From Candidatus Jacksonbacteria bacterium RIFCSPLOWO2_02_FULL_44_20 (lineage in GTDB: Bacteria > Patescibacteriota > Patescibacteriia > UBA9629): a DNA stretch of 44,098 nt. The translations under genes and the position numbers were made by a program. Below are positions 31,736 to 39,505 of the stretch, piece by piece. The notes beneath the pieces were generated by a model. It had not been told where the DNA came from, searched no databases, and saw only the letters and a program-made list of their open reading frames with translations. The stretch spans positions 1-44,098 of the forward strand of contig MHJU01000019.1 in assembly GCA_001818155.1 (NCBI GenBank). The letters run 5' to 3'. Within the stretch, counting starts at the first letter, position 1. Every line of letters begins with the position of its first letter.

Positions 31736-32755
31736 ATGCGGAAATCAACCATTGTAAAAATTATAGTGACGTTGATTCTTCTTGGCGGAGTCATTGTTGT
31801 TTTTAATCTATATAATGATGGGGATGAAAATGTGCCGGAAAAAAAGTTGCGATCAATAGAAGTTGTCTCCGTAGAACCGGAAAGAGTTGCCCCTGGAACA
31901 GTGAGTGTTATTACTTTTGTGACTAAAGGGTCTGATAAGGCATTATGGTTGAAAGACAACGATTCTATTATATTGCCTAATAAGTATGGATTGTTGGAAG
32001 GAAGCTATTTCACTATACGGCCTAATATGAGTGGAGGGAAAATACTATCAATAGAACGTGGGCAAAAGCCAGGGTATTATATTGTCCAGTACCAATCTCC
32101 AACGAACCCCTTTTTTACTAGTTCTTATCCAGTAAAGATTTCTATTGGTTTGGAACGTTATCGTGGGTATGAACGCCGTGGGCGTGTATTTGTCGCATTA
32201 GAAGATGTAGCTACAGTTACCGTATTAAATCCAAGTGCCGTTGAAGATGTTGATATTACTTTGAAACGAACAGGAGATTTAGGATATACAGGAGGAGGTG
32301 TGAGTTTATATAAAGGAGCGTGCGAAAAAACAGAGGACTGCAAAGCCATGTATAATTTTGTGCCATGGAATACAAAAGACGGCGCGGCGATTCAAGAGCA
32401 AGATGCGGTGCAACTGGAGTGCACAGCCAACCAATGTATTTTGCCAGCTACATACAGAGCAATTGGCGTGTGGTGCAATGCAAAATCACAATGCGATACA
32501 AGACGAATAGTAAAGAAAAATTTAGCAGAATATCCTGAATTGACTTGTGATACTGATAATGAACGTTGTATTGGAGCTGATACTGGTGTTAATTGTATTA
32601 TATTCAATCGCGATCAATTTGTAGGCCCGATTGATATTCCAGCAGTAGAAAGATGCGACATTGGATTATTATGTGATGATGAACGTGGGGCATGTGAGTA
32701 TGATTTTGGCATCTCTGATTATCCTCACAAAGATAGTTTTAAGGTATACGATTGA
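31736..32755 (+). CDS. Membrane-anchored Cys-containing extracellular protein, unknown
   Basis: 339 aa from ATG 31736 (an earlier in-frame ATG at 31718 would overlap the HEPN remnant). One N-terminal hydrophobic helix (IVKIIVTLILLGGVIVVF) anchors or exports it. Residues ~35-180 are probably beta-sandwich (VVSVEPERVAPGTVSVITFV). The C-terminal half carries about twelve Cys in pairs (CEKTEDCKAMY, CTANQCIL, CDIGLLCDDERGACEYD), as in disulfide-rich surface domains. No family recognised. Likely co-transcribed with the small Cys-rich gene upstream. Confidence 0.65.
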   Translation: MRKSTIVKIIVTLILLGGVIVVFNLYNDGDENVPEKKLRSIEVVSVEPERVAPGTVSVITFVTKGSDKALWLKDNDSIILPNKYGLLEGSYFTIRPNMSGGKILSIERGQKPGYYIVQYQSPTNPFFTSSYPVKISIGLERYRGYERRGRVFVALEDVATVTVLNPSAVEDVDITLKRTGDLGYTGGGVSLYKGACEKTEDCKAMYNFVPWNTKDGAAIQEQDAVQLECTANQCILPATYRAIGVWCNAKSQCDTRRIVKKNLAEYPELTCDTDNERCIGADTGVNCIIFNRDQFVGPIDIPAVERCDIGLLCDDERGACEYDFGISDYPHKDSFKVYD

Positions 32756-32820
32756 TAAACTGTGAAATTTTAATAACATGTGCCGAGGCAAAAGTTTTCG
32801 GTTCCATGTTTTACAAAAAT

Positions 32821-33381
32821 ATGACGACATTTTTATACATCATCATCGGCGCCATAGTGCTCATAGTATTATGGCTCGTCGCCGCGTATAACGGCTTGAT
32901 CACAAAGCGAAATCGCGTTGACGAAGGATGGTCGGATATTGAGGTTCAACTCAAACGCCGTCACAGTTTGATTCCGAATTTAGTGGAAACAGTGAAAGGG
33001 TACGCGTCGCACGAAAGCGGCGTGTTTGAAAAAGTAACCGAGGCGCGCTCCAATGCGATTTCCGCCAAAACCCCGCAGGAGCACTTGCAGGCGGAAAATA
33101 TGCTATCAGGAGCTTTGAAAACTTTATTTGCTGTGACAGAGGCTTATCCGGAGTTAAAAGCAAACCAAAATTTTGCAAAACTGCAAGATGAGCTCACCGA
33201 CACCGAAGACAAAATCCAGGCCGCGCGGCGGTTTTACAACGGACAGGTGCGGGACTACACAACCGCGATTCAGCGTGTGCCGACAAACATCGTAGCCAAT
33301 TTTTTTCACTTCACTGCGCGCGAATTTTACGACCTTGACGAAACTCCTGAAGCGCGTGAAGATGTCAAAGTAAAATTTTAA
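32821..33381 (+). CDS. lemA: LemA family protein
   Basis: 186 aa from ATG 32821, where the signal-anchor begins (TTFLYIIIGAIVLIVLWLVAAYNGL). Conserved LemA sequence follows: KRNRVDEGWSDIEVQLKRRHSLIPNLVETVKGY, VTEARSNAI, AYPELKANQNFAKLQDELTD, ARRFYNGQVRDYTTAIQRVPTN, FFHFTAREFYDLD. A small, largely helical membrane-anchored protein of poorly known role, commonly next to HtpX or TPM-domain genes, as here. An upstream in-frame ATG at 32752 adds an unlikely 23 residues. Confidence 0.92.
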   Translation: MTTFLYIIIGAIVLIVLWLVAAYNGLITKRNRVDEGWSDIEVQLKRRHSLIPNLVETVKGYASHESGVFEKVTEARSNAISAKTPQEHLQAENMLSGALKTLFAVTEAYPELKANQNFAKLQDELTDTEDKIQAARRFYNGQVRDYTTAIQRVPTNIVANFFHFTAREFYDLDETPEAREDVKVKF

Positions 33382-33390
33382 TCGCTCGCT

Positions 33391-33519
33391 ATGGAACCAT
33401 TCGGCATCCCAAAATGGCTCACCACACTTTTTTTTGTGATGGGCGTACTCATTATTGTGCCTATCGTGTATTTTATTCTCTTTATGATTTTTGTTGCGTC
33501 AGACACTAAAGGCGTGTAA
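33391..33519 (+). CDS. Small single-pass membrane protein between lemA and htpX
   Basis: 42 codons, ATG 33391 to TAA 33517-33519. The product is MEPFGIPKWLTT, then a long hydrophobic helix (LFFVMGVLIIVPIVYFILF), then a short polar tail ASDTKGV. It begins 9 bp after lemA and ends 3 bp before the htpX ATG, so it exactly fills the gap, which argues for a real gene. Possibly a small partner of the LemA-HtpX system; no family recognised. Confidence 0.6.
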   Translation: MEPFGIPKWLTTLFFVMGVLIIVPIVYFILFMIFVASDTKGV

Positions 33520-33522
33520 TTT

Positions 33523-34413
33523 ATGTACAAACCAATTGTTGTCAACAAACGCAAAACATGGAGTTTAATCACTGTGTTTCTGATTTTTATAATCGGGCTT
33601 GGGTGGCTGTTTTCGCGCGTTTACCCGGAATATTCTTTTATTCTGCCCGTGGCGGTAATTTTTTCAGTGATCTCAAGCTGGATAAGTTACTTTTATTCCG
33701 ACAAAATCGTGCTTGCCATTTCGCGCGCGAAAGAAATTAAAAAGCAAGACAACCCTTACCTGTATCGCATGGTAGAAAATTTGTGCATTACTTCCGGCTT
33801 GCCAGCGCCTCGCGTTTACATTATAGACGATACCGCTATGAACGCGTTTGCAACCGGCCGCGATCCTAAACACGCAACAGTCGCCTTTACTAAAGGAATT
33901 ATAGATCGTTTAGAAAATGAGGAGCTGGAAGGCGTTGTAGCGCACGAGCTTTCGCATATTAAAAATTATGATACGCGATTGCAGACGATTGTCGTAACGT
34001 TGGTCGGAGTAGTTGTATTGATGTCTGATTTTTTCTTGCGCATGACATGGTTTGGGCATCGTCGGCGGGATTCTGATCGCGGTGGCGGCCAACTACAGGC
34101 AATTTTTATGATTCTCGCGCTTATTCTTGCTATTCTCGCGCCTCTTGCGGCGATACTCATTCAACTTGCAATCTCCCGCAAGCGTGAATTTTTGGCAGAC
34201 GCCGAGGGTGCGCTTCTTACCAGATATCCTGACGGGCTTGCGCGAGCGCTTGAAAAAATTTCCCATGATGCTGAACCATTAGAAGTTGCAAATAAAGCAA
34301 CAGCGCATCTGTATTTCGCAAACCCGTTAAAAGGCGGTGTTGTTTCTAAACTATTTTCCACACACCCGCCAATTGAGGAGCGAGTGCGGGCGCTTCGGGG
34401 GATGACGAGGTAA
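33523..34413 (+). CDS. htpX: HtpX-type M48 membrane metalloprotease
   Basis: 296 aa. Two N-terminal hydrophobic helices, then the M48 landmarks: APRVYIIDDTAMNAFATGRDP, zinc motif VVAHELSHIKNYD (H-E-x-x-H), two more hydrophobic segments, and the third ligand in REFLADAEGALLTRYPDGLA. It degrades misfolded membrane proteins. The 3' end overlaps the convergent murE-like gene by 68 bp. Confidence 0.94.
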   Translation: MYKPIVVNKRKTWSLITVFLIFIIGLGWLFSRVYPEYSFILPVAVIFSVISSWISYFYSDKIVLAISRAKEIKKQDNPYLYRMVENLCITSGLPAPRVYIIDDTAMNAFATGRDPKHATVAFTKGIIDRLENEELEGVVAHELSHIKNYDTRLQTIVVTLVGVVVLMSDFFLRMTWFGHRRRDSDRGGGQLQAIFMILALILAILAPLAAILIQLAISRKREFLADAEGALLTRYPDGLARALEKISHDAEPLEVANKATAHLYFANPLKGGVVSKLFSTHPPIEERVRALRGMTR

Positions 34414-35749
34414 AATTTGTGGCTCTTAGTTTCAAAAGCTCTTCTCTCGCGACTTTGCGATCATCCCACATAATAAGCCCATCTTTAACCGCCATCGCTT
34501 CTTCACAGCCCTTGCCTGTTAAGGCAATCGTGCCGCCGTCGCATGAAAGCGCGACGGCTTTTTTAATTGCTTCGCGGCGGTCAAGAATTTTCCAATAATT
34601 GCGATTGATCGCGCGAGACGGATCCGTCTTCATCCCTTCTTCAAGTTGATCCATAATTTCCTCCGGGTCATCATCATAAGGATCTTCGTTTGTGAAGATG
34701 ACATATTTTGCGTGCTGTGAAGCAAGTTTGCCTAAGATTGGGCGTTTTGCTTTGTCTCGTCCTCCTCCGCAAGCGCCAAGAACAGCGACTAAAACAGGCT
34801 TCTCTCCGTTTCCATGCAATTCTCTGATCGTCTTGTAAACCGCGCTAAGCGCCGCCGGATCATGCGCGTAATCAACTACGATCGTTATATTGCGAATGGA
34901 ATTGCGTATAATTTCCATCCGTCCCGGAAGCGGTTCAAATGAGGAGACCGCGCCTTGTATCACTTCCATCTGAACTCCAAGCGAAAGCGCCGCGGAAATC
35001 GCCGCCGCCGAGTTGTAGACGTTAAAAAGCCCGAGCAGTTTTGTAGTGAAAACATATTTTTTTCCATCAAATTCTGCCTCAAATTCCGAACCTTGCTCTG
35101 ATAAATGATATTCTCTTATCTGCAAAATCTTCAACTCTGAACCGTAGTTTTGAGTTTTGAGTTTTGAGTTTTGAGTTTTATACACCCATTTCTCTCCAGC
35201 CTTAAACTTCAAAAAATACTCTGCCGCAGAGTCGTCTCCGTTTACAACGCTCCCTCCTCGCTCGTTTAGCGTAGAAAATAACTTACCCTTGGCTTCCCGG
35301 TACTTTTCAAACGAACCGTGGGACTCAATATGCTCTGGCGTGAGATTCGTGAAAACAGCGACGCTATAGCGAATTCCAAAATGGCGATACTGCTTAATGC
35401 CCTCGGAAGTAGTTTCAACAACCGCGTGCGTGCAACCCTCGGAAACCATCTCGCGCAAAAGCCGTTGTAATCCAAACCGCCCCTGCATGCCCTGTTTTGT
35501 GCGATTGCTCCAAACACGATCTCCTATTTTGAAGTTGATCGTCGTCGTAAGCCCGGTCTTATATCCTGTGGCTGATAGAATATGCGCGATCAAGTTGCAG
35601 ACAGTCGTTTTTCCGTTTGTGCCTGTAACACCGATAACAGTGAGACGGCGCGATGGGAAGCGGTACCATAAATTAGCCAAGACAGCTAATAATAGATGAT
35701 AGAGCGCAATAAATGATTCAGGTAAATGAGAACGGATAAACTGTTTCAT
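34346..35749 (-). CDS. murE: MurE-like Mur ligase without the N-terminal domain
   Basis: 467 aa from ATG 35749. The usual Mur N-terminal UDP-binding domain is absent; after a hydrophobic stretch (FIALYHLLLAVLANLWY) it goes straight to the ATP loop VIGVTGTNGKTT. Other Mur motifs: HAVVETTSEGI, FTNLTPEHIESHG, VVDYAHDPAALSAVYKTI. Where meso-DAP-type MurE has DNPR this has EDPYDDDP. It probably adds the third amino acid or acts on a related precursor. A 4x heptamer repeat encodes KTQNSKLKTQN mid-gene. The C-terminal ~25 residues are read from DNA antisense to htpX, so the tail may be non-native. Confidence 0.85.
   Translation of the reverse strand: MKQFIRSHLPESFIALYHLLLAVLANLWYRFPSRRLTVIGVTGTNGKTTVCNLIAHILSATGYKTGLTTTINFKIGDRVWSNRTKQGMQGRFGLQRLLREMVSEGCTHAVVETTSEGIKQYRHFGIRYSVAVFTNLTPEHIESHGSFEKYREAKGKLFSTLNERGGSVVNGDDSAAEYFLKFKAGEKWVYKTQNSKLKTQNYGSELKILQIREYHLSEQGSEFEAEFDGKKYVFTTKLLGLFNVYNSAAAISAALSLGVQMEVIQGAVSSFEPLPGRMEIIRNSIRNITIVVDYAHDPAALSAVYKTIRELHGNGEKPVLVAVLGACGGGRDKAKRPILGKLASQHAKYVIFTNEDPYDDDPEEIMDQLEEGMKTDPSRAINRNYWKILDRREAIKKAVALSCDGGTIALTGKGCEEAMAVKDGLIMWDDRKVAREELLKLRATNFTSSSPEAPALAPQLAGVWKIV
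35147..35180. repeat. Tandem heptamer GTTTTGA x4 in the murE-like gene
   Basis: Four exact copies of GTTTTGA plus a partial GTTTTA. The reverse complement TCAAAAC is the unit repeated at 7707-7727. In frame it adds TQNSKLKTQN-type residues to the protein between the ATPase and C-terminal parts. Confidence 0.85.
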
Positions 35750-35759
35750 ATTTAAGAAG

Positions 35760-36803
35760 TCATGCGTATTTCTCACGCAACATACGCGCCACAGCAACCT
35801 CATTTTTTAGCTTCTCGTATGCCTCGTCAAGAGGAATTTCGGCTTGAGAGGAAGGCGCAAATCCACAGTCCGGATTTAACACTATTCTTTCAGGCGGCAC
35901 AAAAAGCAACGCTCTCTCAACTCTCTGCGCGATTTCCAAAGGAGATTCAATATGTTCAAATCGGCAATCAACGCATCCAAAACCGATTGTAAACCGCTCC
36001 GGCAACTTCGCAAGAGCTTGAATATCTCCTGCAGAGGGAATGCTGTACTCTAACACAAACTGGTCAAGATCAATTTCGCTGATAAATGGAATAATCGCGT
36101 CATAACTTCCCTCGCCGATCCATCCTCTTCGTCCTTTATTTCTTCTGCAAAGATGCAAAGCTCTTTCAACTCCTCCAATCCCTTGCGTCACCTCATGCAC
36201 AGCGCGGCACGCGTAGCGCAATTCATCGTCCGGATTTTTATACTCTGCGCGCGTTTTAGGATCAACAAAAAGGCAGATATGAGGATCGTCAATTTGAATG
36301 ACATCCGCGCCTGCGTCTTTTGCGAGCAGTAATTCTTTCCGAAGAATCGGAATAAGCGCTGTAATAAAATCTCTTCTTAAAGGATACGCGTCTCTTGATC
36401 GTTCAGCATCCCACATCCGCACGCCTAAAAGATACGGCGACGGCATGCAAACTTTCACTTTTTTATTCGTATGCTGTTTCAAAAATTTAACCTCGCGCGC
36501 AAAAAAGCCGGGAGAAATATGCTCTAAACGCGTTGTTACTATATGCCACGTTCTGCCGTCATCAAAATAATGCTCAAATCCGCTTGCAATTTGCGCGATG
36601 ACGCCAATGTAAGATTTTCTGCGCCACTCGCCGTCTGAAATAATATCAACTCCTGCATGCTCCTGAAGAGCGATAACATACTGCACAGCCGTATCCATCA
36701 AAGATGAAAATGGATCGCTGTCAGAAAGAATAATATCCTGCACAAATTTCGGCCTTGGCAGACTGCCAACCACGCTTGCGGGAAATAAAAGTGATTGCGC
36801 CAT
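35760..36803 (-). CDS. Short MetE-like methionine synthase (core domain only)
   Basis: 347 aa, matching only the catalytic C-terminal barrel of MetE (full MetE is ~750). Probable zinc ligands are H-x-C in ALHLCRRN, Glu in FVLEYSIPS and Cys in LNPDCGFAP. Other conserved pieces: VVGSLPRP, DIISDGEWRR, ADVIQIDDPHICLF, GFGCVDCRFEHIE. Short core-MetE proteins transfer a methyl group to homocysteine, and some use a corrinoid protein rather than methyl-folate. The gene lies in the operon controlled by the Met-codon attenuator at 38150-38284, which supports a role in methionine supply. Spacing 21 bp from the nucleotidyltransferase, 10 bp to murE. Confidence 0.82.
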   Translation of the reverse strand: MAQSLLFPASVVGSLPRPKFVQDIILSDSDPFSSLMDTAVQYVIALQEHAGVDIISDGEWRRKSYIGVIAQIASGFEHYFDDGRTWHIVTTRLEHISPGFFAREVKFLKQHTNKKVKVCMPSPYLLGVRMWDAERSRDAYPLRRDFITALIPILRKELLLAKDAGADVIQIDDPHICLFVDPKTRAEYKNPDDELRYACRAVHEVTQGIGGVERALHLCRRNKGRRGWIGEGSYDAIIPFISEIDLDQFVLEYSIPSAGDIQALAKLPERFTIGFGCVDCRFEHIESPLEIAQRVERALLFVPPERIVLNPDCGFAPSSQAEIPLDEAYEKLKNEVAVARMLREKYA

Positions 36804-36824
36804 AAAGTATTGTTTGGAACGCTG

Positions 36825-37577
36825 TTATACGTTCACAACGGTTCTCCAATGTATATTCGCATACTGGTAATCTTCTAAAGTGTCAACCTCAATATACTCG
36901 CCGTCTGTTGTTACGCAATGCACCGGCACGCCGTCCTGAATCATATAATCAAGTAGGTGAATAAGATACGCCTTCCGCAGAGGAGCAGAAAACGCGCCTT
37001 CGTCATTCATCGCGCGCGCATAATAACGTTTTAATAAATTCGCTCCGCGCGTGGAAAATCGCGCAAGACCTATAAACTCTCCATGCGCCTCGCTCGGCGT
37101 TATTTCTCTTGTTACAGATAACACCTGATCTCCCGTTACTATTACCTTTTCCGCGTCGGATGGCGGATGAAGGGAACGATGTTTGTAGCGAATCTCCCAT
37201 GCTGTGTCAATCGCGATCGTAATGTCATTATTGCTGTCTTGTAGTTTACGAACCAGCTTGGGTGTATAGAGAATGTCCGCATACGAGGAAATAAATCCTC
37301 CATCCATATCTCCTTCCGCGTAAAATAACGACTGCAAGATATTGTTATTAGCCCATTCTGTATTATGCCTGAAACGTAAATTTTTATACCGGCGCTTCAC
37401 AATATCAATAAGATATCCGCCGACAAAAACTATGTCGCGCATGCCGTTTTCAGAGAAGGCATTGAGAATCCAATCTAAAATGCTCCTGCCGCAGATTTGT
37501 GTAAAACATTTTGGCTCGTTTTCTGTGAGATGTTCTAAACGCCGTCCTCGTCCGGCTCCAATAATAATTGCTTTCAT
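36825..37577 (-). CDS. Sugar/choline-phosphate nucleotidyltransferase
   Basis: 250 aa. The N-terminal nucleotide-binding signature is MKAIIIGAGRGRRLEHLTENEPKC (G-x-G-x-R...P-K), followed by ILDWILNAFSENGMRDIVFVGGY and NTEWANNNILQSLFYAEGDM. This resembles LicC-like choline-phosphate cytidylyltransferases. The C-terminal part has EYIEVDTLEDYQYAN (metal-binding D-x-D-like). It probably activates a phospho-substrate for envelope decoration. The start lies inside the 3' end of the methyltransferase ORF (128-bp overlap), which looks like the result of a deletion. Confidence 0.85.
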   Translation of the reverse strand: MKAIIIGAGRGRRLEHLTENEPKCFTQICGRSILDWILNAFSENGMRDIVFVGGYLIDIVKRRYKNLRFRHNTEWANNNILQSLFYAEGDMDGGFISSYADILYTPKLVRKLQDSNNDITIAIDTAWEIRYKHRSLHPPSDAEKVIVTGDQVLSVTREITPSEAHGEFIGLARFSTRGANLLKRYYARAMNDEGAFSAPLRKAYLIHLLDYMIQDGVPVHCVTTDGEYIEVDTLEDYQYANIHWRTVVNV

Positions 37578-38130
37578 TGTGATTTGAATTTAACTGCTCT
37601 GCTCGCTCGCCGCCATGAGGAAGTGGAGTGTTAACGCGTACCGGATTGCCAGATGTAAGATCACGACCAATATTTGTTGTTGAACGCACGGATATAATAC
37701 ACGGAGCGTTTTCTTTTAGCGTGCGGTGTATTTCCGCAAGCGCCGCCTCTATTTTCTCTAAACTGCTCAAATTATGCAATACCCGCCAACAAAGCGCACC
37801 GTCAATGCTTTGATCTTGAAATGCGATATGTTCTAAATCCATTTGGAGAAACTCTGCTTGAGGATTCTTTTGCCGAGCAATTTTGAGCTCATTTTCCGCC
37901 GCGCCTATATCAGTTCCAATCACAGTCGCCTTCCGCGCAATATCCTGCAAAGCGGGAATATTGCGACCGGTGAAAGTTCCAAAGTCAGCGATAACAGGAT
38001 CACCGCTTTGCGGCTCGCGAAGATTGTTGCGAAGAAACTCAATAATTTCCGCTTGATGCGGAGAATGATCGCCTATAGAATATCTGTCTTTTTTTGATTG
38101 ATCAGTCCAAAAACTATATTCTTTTGACAT
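37450..38130 (-). CDS. Class I SAM-dependent methyltransferase, probably C-terminally altered
   Basis: 226 aa from ATG 38130; the ATG at 38157 falls in the terminator stem and is rejected. SAM-binding motif I is VIADFGTFTGRNIPAL, the acidic loop is VIGTDIGAAE, then FLQMDLEHIAFQDQSIDGALCWRVLHNL. Substrate unknown. From about residue 183 the reading frame runs out of frame through the start of the nucleotidyltransferase gene (SRTRTAFRTSHRKRAK), so the native C-terminus is likely lost by deletion or frameshift near 37580-37620. It is the first gene after the Met attenuator. Confidence 0.75.
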   Translation of the reverse strand: MSKEYSFWTDQSKKDRYSIGDHSPHQAEIIEFLRNNLREPQSGDPVIADFGTFTGRNIPALQDIARKATVIGTDIGAAENELKIARQKNPQAEFLQMDLEHIAFQDQSIDGALCWRVLHNLSSLEKIEAALAEIHRTLKENAPCIISVRSTTNIGRDLTSGNPVRVNTPLPHGGERAEQLNSNHNESNYYWSRTRTAFRTSHRKRAKMFYTNLRQEHFRLDSQCLL

Positions 38131-38149
38131 GGTTTTATGCACATCAACT

Positions 38150-38232
38150 AAAAACAACCCCCAAACGAGGGCTGTTTTAATGTTGGTGATTTTAGATTAT
38201 TGCAAACACTTATCCAGCCGCCGTTTGGTGGT
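38150..38232 (-). terminator. Met attenuator: terminator with competing antiterminator
   Basis: On the minus-strand RNA, AACAGCCCUC (38176-38167) pairs with GGGGGUUGUU (38162-38153): ten pairs including two G-U, loop GUUU, then UUU. The antiterminator is ACCACCAAACG in the leader ORF (38232-38222), which pairs with CGUUUGGGGGU (38167-38157; ten of eleven), taking the terminator loop and 3' arm. The structures are mutually exclusive. It also ends transcription from the folP-pabB operon. The next gene starts 20 bp downstream. Confidence 0.7.
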
Positions 38233-38284
38233 CTTCACGCATCATTCCCATCATCATGACTACTGTAAAATGGATAGTGTTCAT
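38210..38284 (-). CDS. Met-rich leader peptide (attenuation)
   Basis: 24 codons, ATG at 38284, TAA at 38212-38210. The peptide reads MNTIHFTVV, then MMMGMM (five ATG codons in six, 38257-38240), then REDHQTAAG. It starts 11 bp after a consensus -10 and is followed by a terminator that its own 3' part can disrupt. Stalling at the Met codons would leave the antiterminator strand (codons GAC-CAC-CAA-ACG) free. The downstream operon contains a short MetE. No Shine-Dalgarno, in line with a near-leaderless transcript. Confidence 0.7.
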   Translation of the reverse strand: MNTIHFTVVMMMGMMREDHQTAAG

Positions 38285-38295
38285 AGAACGGTGGG

Positions 38296-38324
38296 AGTAT
38301 AAAGTAAATAAGGTATGATGTCAA
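38296..38324 (-). promoter_or_regulatory. Consensus promoter of the Met-leader operon
   Basis: Minus-strand -35 TTGACA (38324-38319), 17-bp spacer, -10 TATACT (38301-38296). Predicted start about 4 nt before the leader ATG. The -35 overlaps the pabB stop codon. Confidence 0.75.
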
Positions 38325-39505
38325 ATTTTGGCAAAAAACGGTGCGGCTTTGTCAAAAGTTTCTTTCCATTCACGGTTCATCTTTGAATCATAAACTATTC
38401 CGCCGCCGACGTTTAGATACACGCAATCGTTTTTTTTGATGAGCGAACGAATGATTATCGCCATGTCAGAATCTCCGGAAGGTTCAATGTATCCTAAAAC
38501 GCCTGTATAAAAACCGCGCGCGCGTGGCTCAAGTTCGGCAATAATTTCCATTGCGCGTTTTTTCGGGCATCCGGTAACTGATCCGCCGGGAAACATTGAA
38601 ATAATCGCTTCAGCAGAACTCATATTTTTTCGCAAACATCCTTGCACATGCGAGTTTGTATGCCAGACTGACCTATGCGCTGTAACGCCTCTCTGTTTAA
38701 CAATTTCCACAGAGCCGATTTCGGAGACTTTTCCGATGTCGTTGCGTAAAAGGTCTGTAATCATCATCAGTTCCGCGCGCTCTTTTTCGCTCTCAAGTAA
38801 ATCGCGCTTTTGCCGTTCATCTTCGGCGCGCGTCTGCCCTCGCGGGCGAGTTCCTTTAATGGGATACGTTTCAATCACGCCTTTGCGCACACTGACGAAT
38901 CGCTCCGGAGAACTTACAAGTATCGTAAATCCGTCTCCTTCTAAATATCCGAGAAACGGCGCGGGGTTTGCGCTCATGAGAGATGTAAAAAGCGAGCGCG
39001 GATTTTTCTCCGTACGCGCTTCCAGCCGATGCGTGAGATTGATTTGATAAATGTCCCCGGCGCGGATGTGCTCTCTCGCGCGCGTGTATGCGGTTTTGTA
39101 CCATGATTGCGTAAATGGGCTTGATTCTTGAAAATTCAATCCGAGAAATTTCGCATTACTTTTCACTGGACTTACAGCTTGGTCATCGCGCAAGATGTAG
39201 TCATCAAAACTGTAAAAAAATATGTCTGGAAGATTAAGATCATCGCACGGTTCACGCGATATAGACATTAATTCGTATCCAAGATCATAGCTGATCGCGC
39301 CGACGAGCAGTCGCCCGAGCGCCAGTTGTTTTTTTGAAAATGAGAGAAATTGCTCCGCGCCGTTTGTTTTACCAACCCCGCGAGTATAGGAAAATGTCTC
39401 TGCCGGATTCCGCGCGGCAATCGTTTTCCAGCCGTTATTACAAGCGCTTGTTAAAAAGCAAACCAGCGATTCTTGTTTTGTCAACCGTTCAAATATGGTG
39501 TTCAT
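38321..39505 (-). CDS. pabB: Aminodeoxychorismate synthase component I
   Basis: 394 aa. Chorismate-binding family. YPIKGTRPRG has the Lys of ADC synthases (anthranilate synthases have Ala there), supporting PabB rather than TrpE. Others: GDIYQINLTHRLEA, FLGYLEGDGFTILVSSPERFV, MITDLLRNDIGKV, SMFPGGSVTGCPKKRAMEII, FYTGVLGYI. With an amidotransferase (PabA, not in the window) it makes the precursor of p-aminobenzoate for folate. Overlaps folK by 17 bp; last gene of the fol operon. Confidence 0.92.
   Translation of the reverse strand: MNTIFERLTKQESLVCFLTSACNNGWKTIAARNPAETFSYTRGVGKTNGAEQFLSFSKKQLALGRLLVGAISYDLGYELMSISREPCDDLNLPDIFFYSFDDYILRDDQAVSPVKSNAKFLGLNFQESSPFTQSWYKTAYTRAREHIRAGDIYQINLTHRLEARTEKNPRSLFTSLMSANPAPFLGYLEGDGFTILVSSPERFVSVRKGVIETYPIKGTRPRGQTRAEDERQKRDLLESEKERAELMMITDLLRNDIGKVSEIGSVEIVKQRGVTAHRSVWHTNSHVQGCLRKNMSSAEAIISMFPGGSVTGCPKKRAMEIIAELEPRARGFYTGVLGYIEPSGDSDMAIIIRSLIKKNDCVYLNVGGGIVYDSKMNREWKETFDKAAPFFAKI

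Noticed and set aside
38158-38320. SAM or other riboswitch before the MetE operon
   Set aside because: The space is occupied by the leader ORF and its terminator; no conserved riboswitch core is visible.
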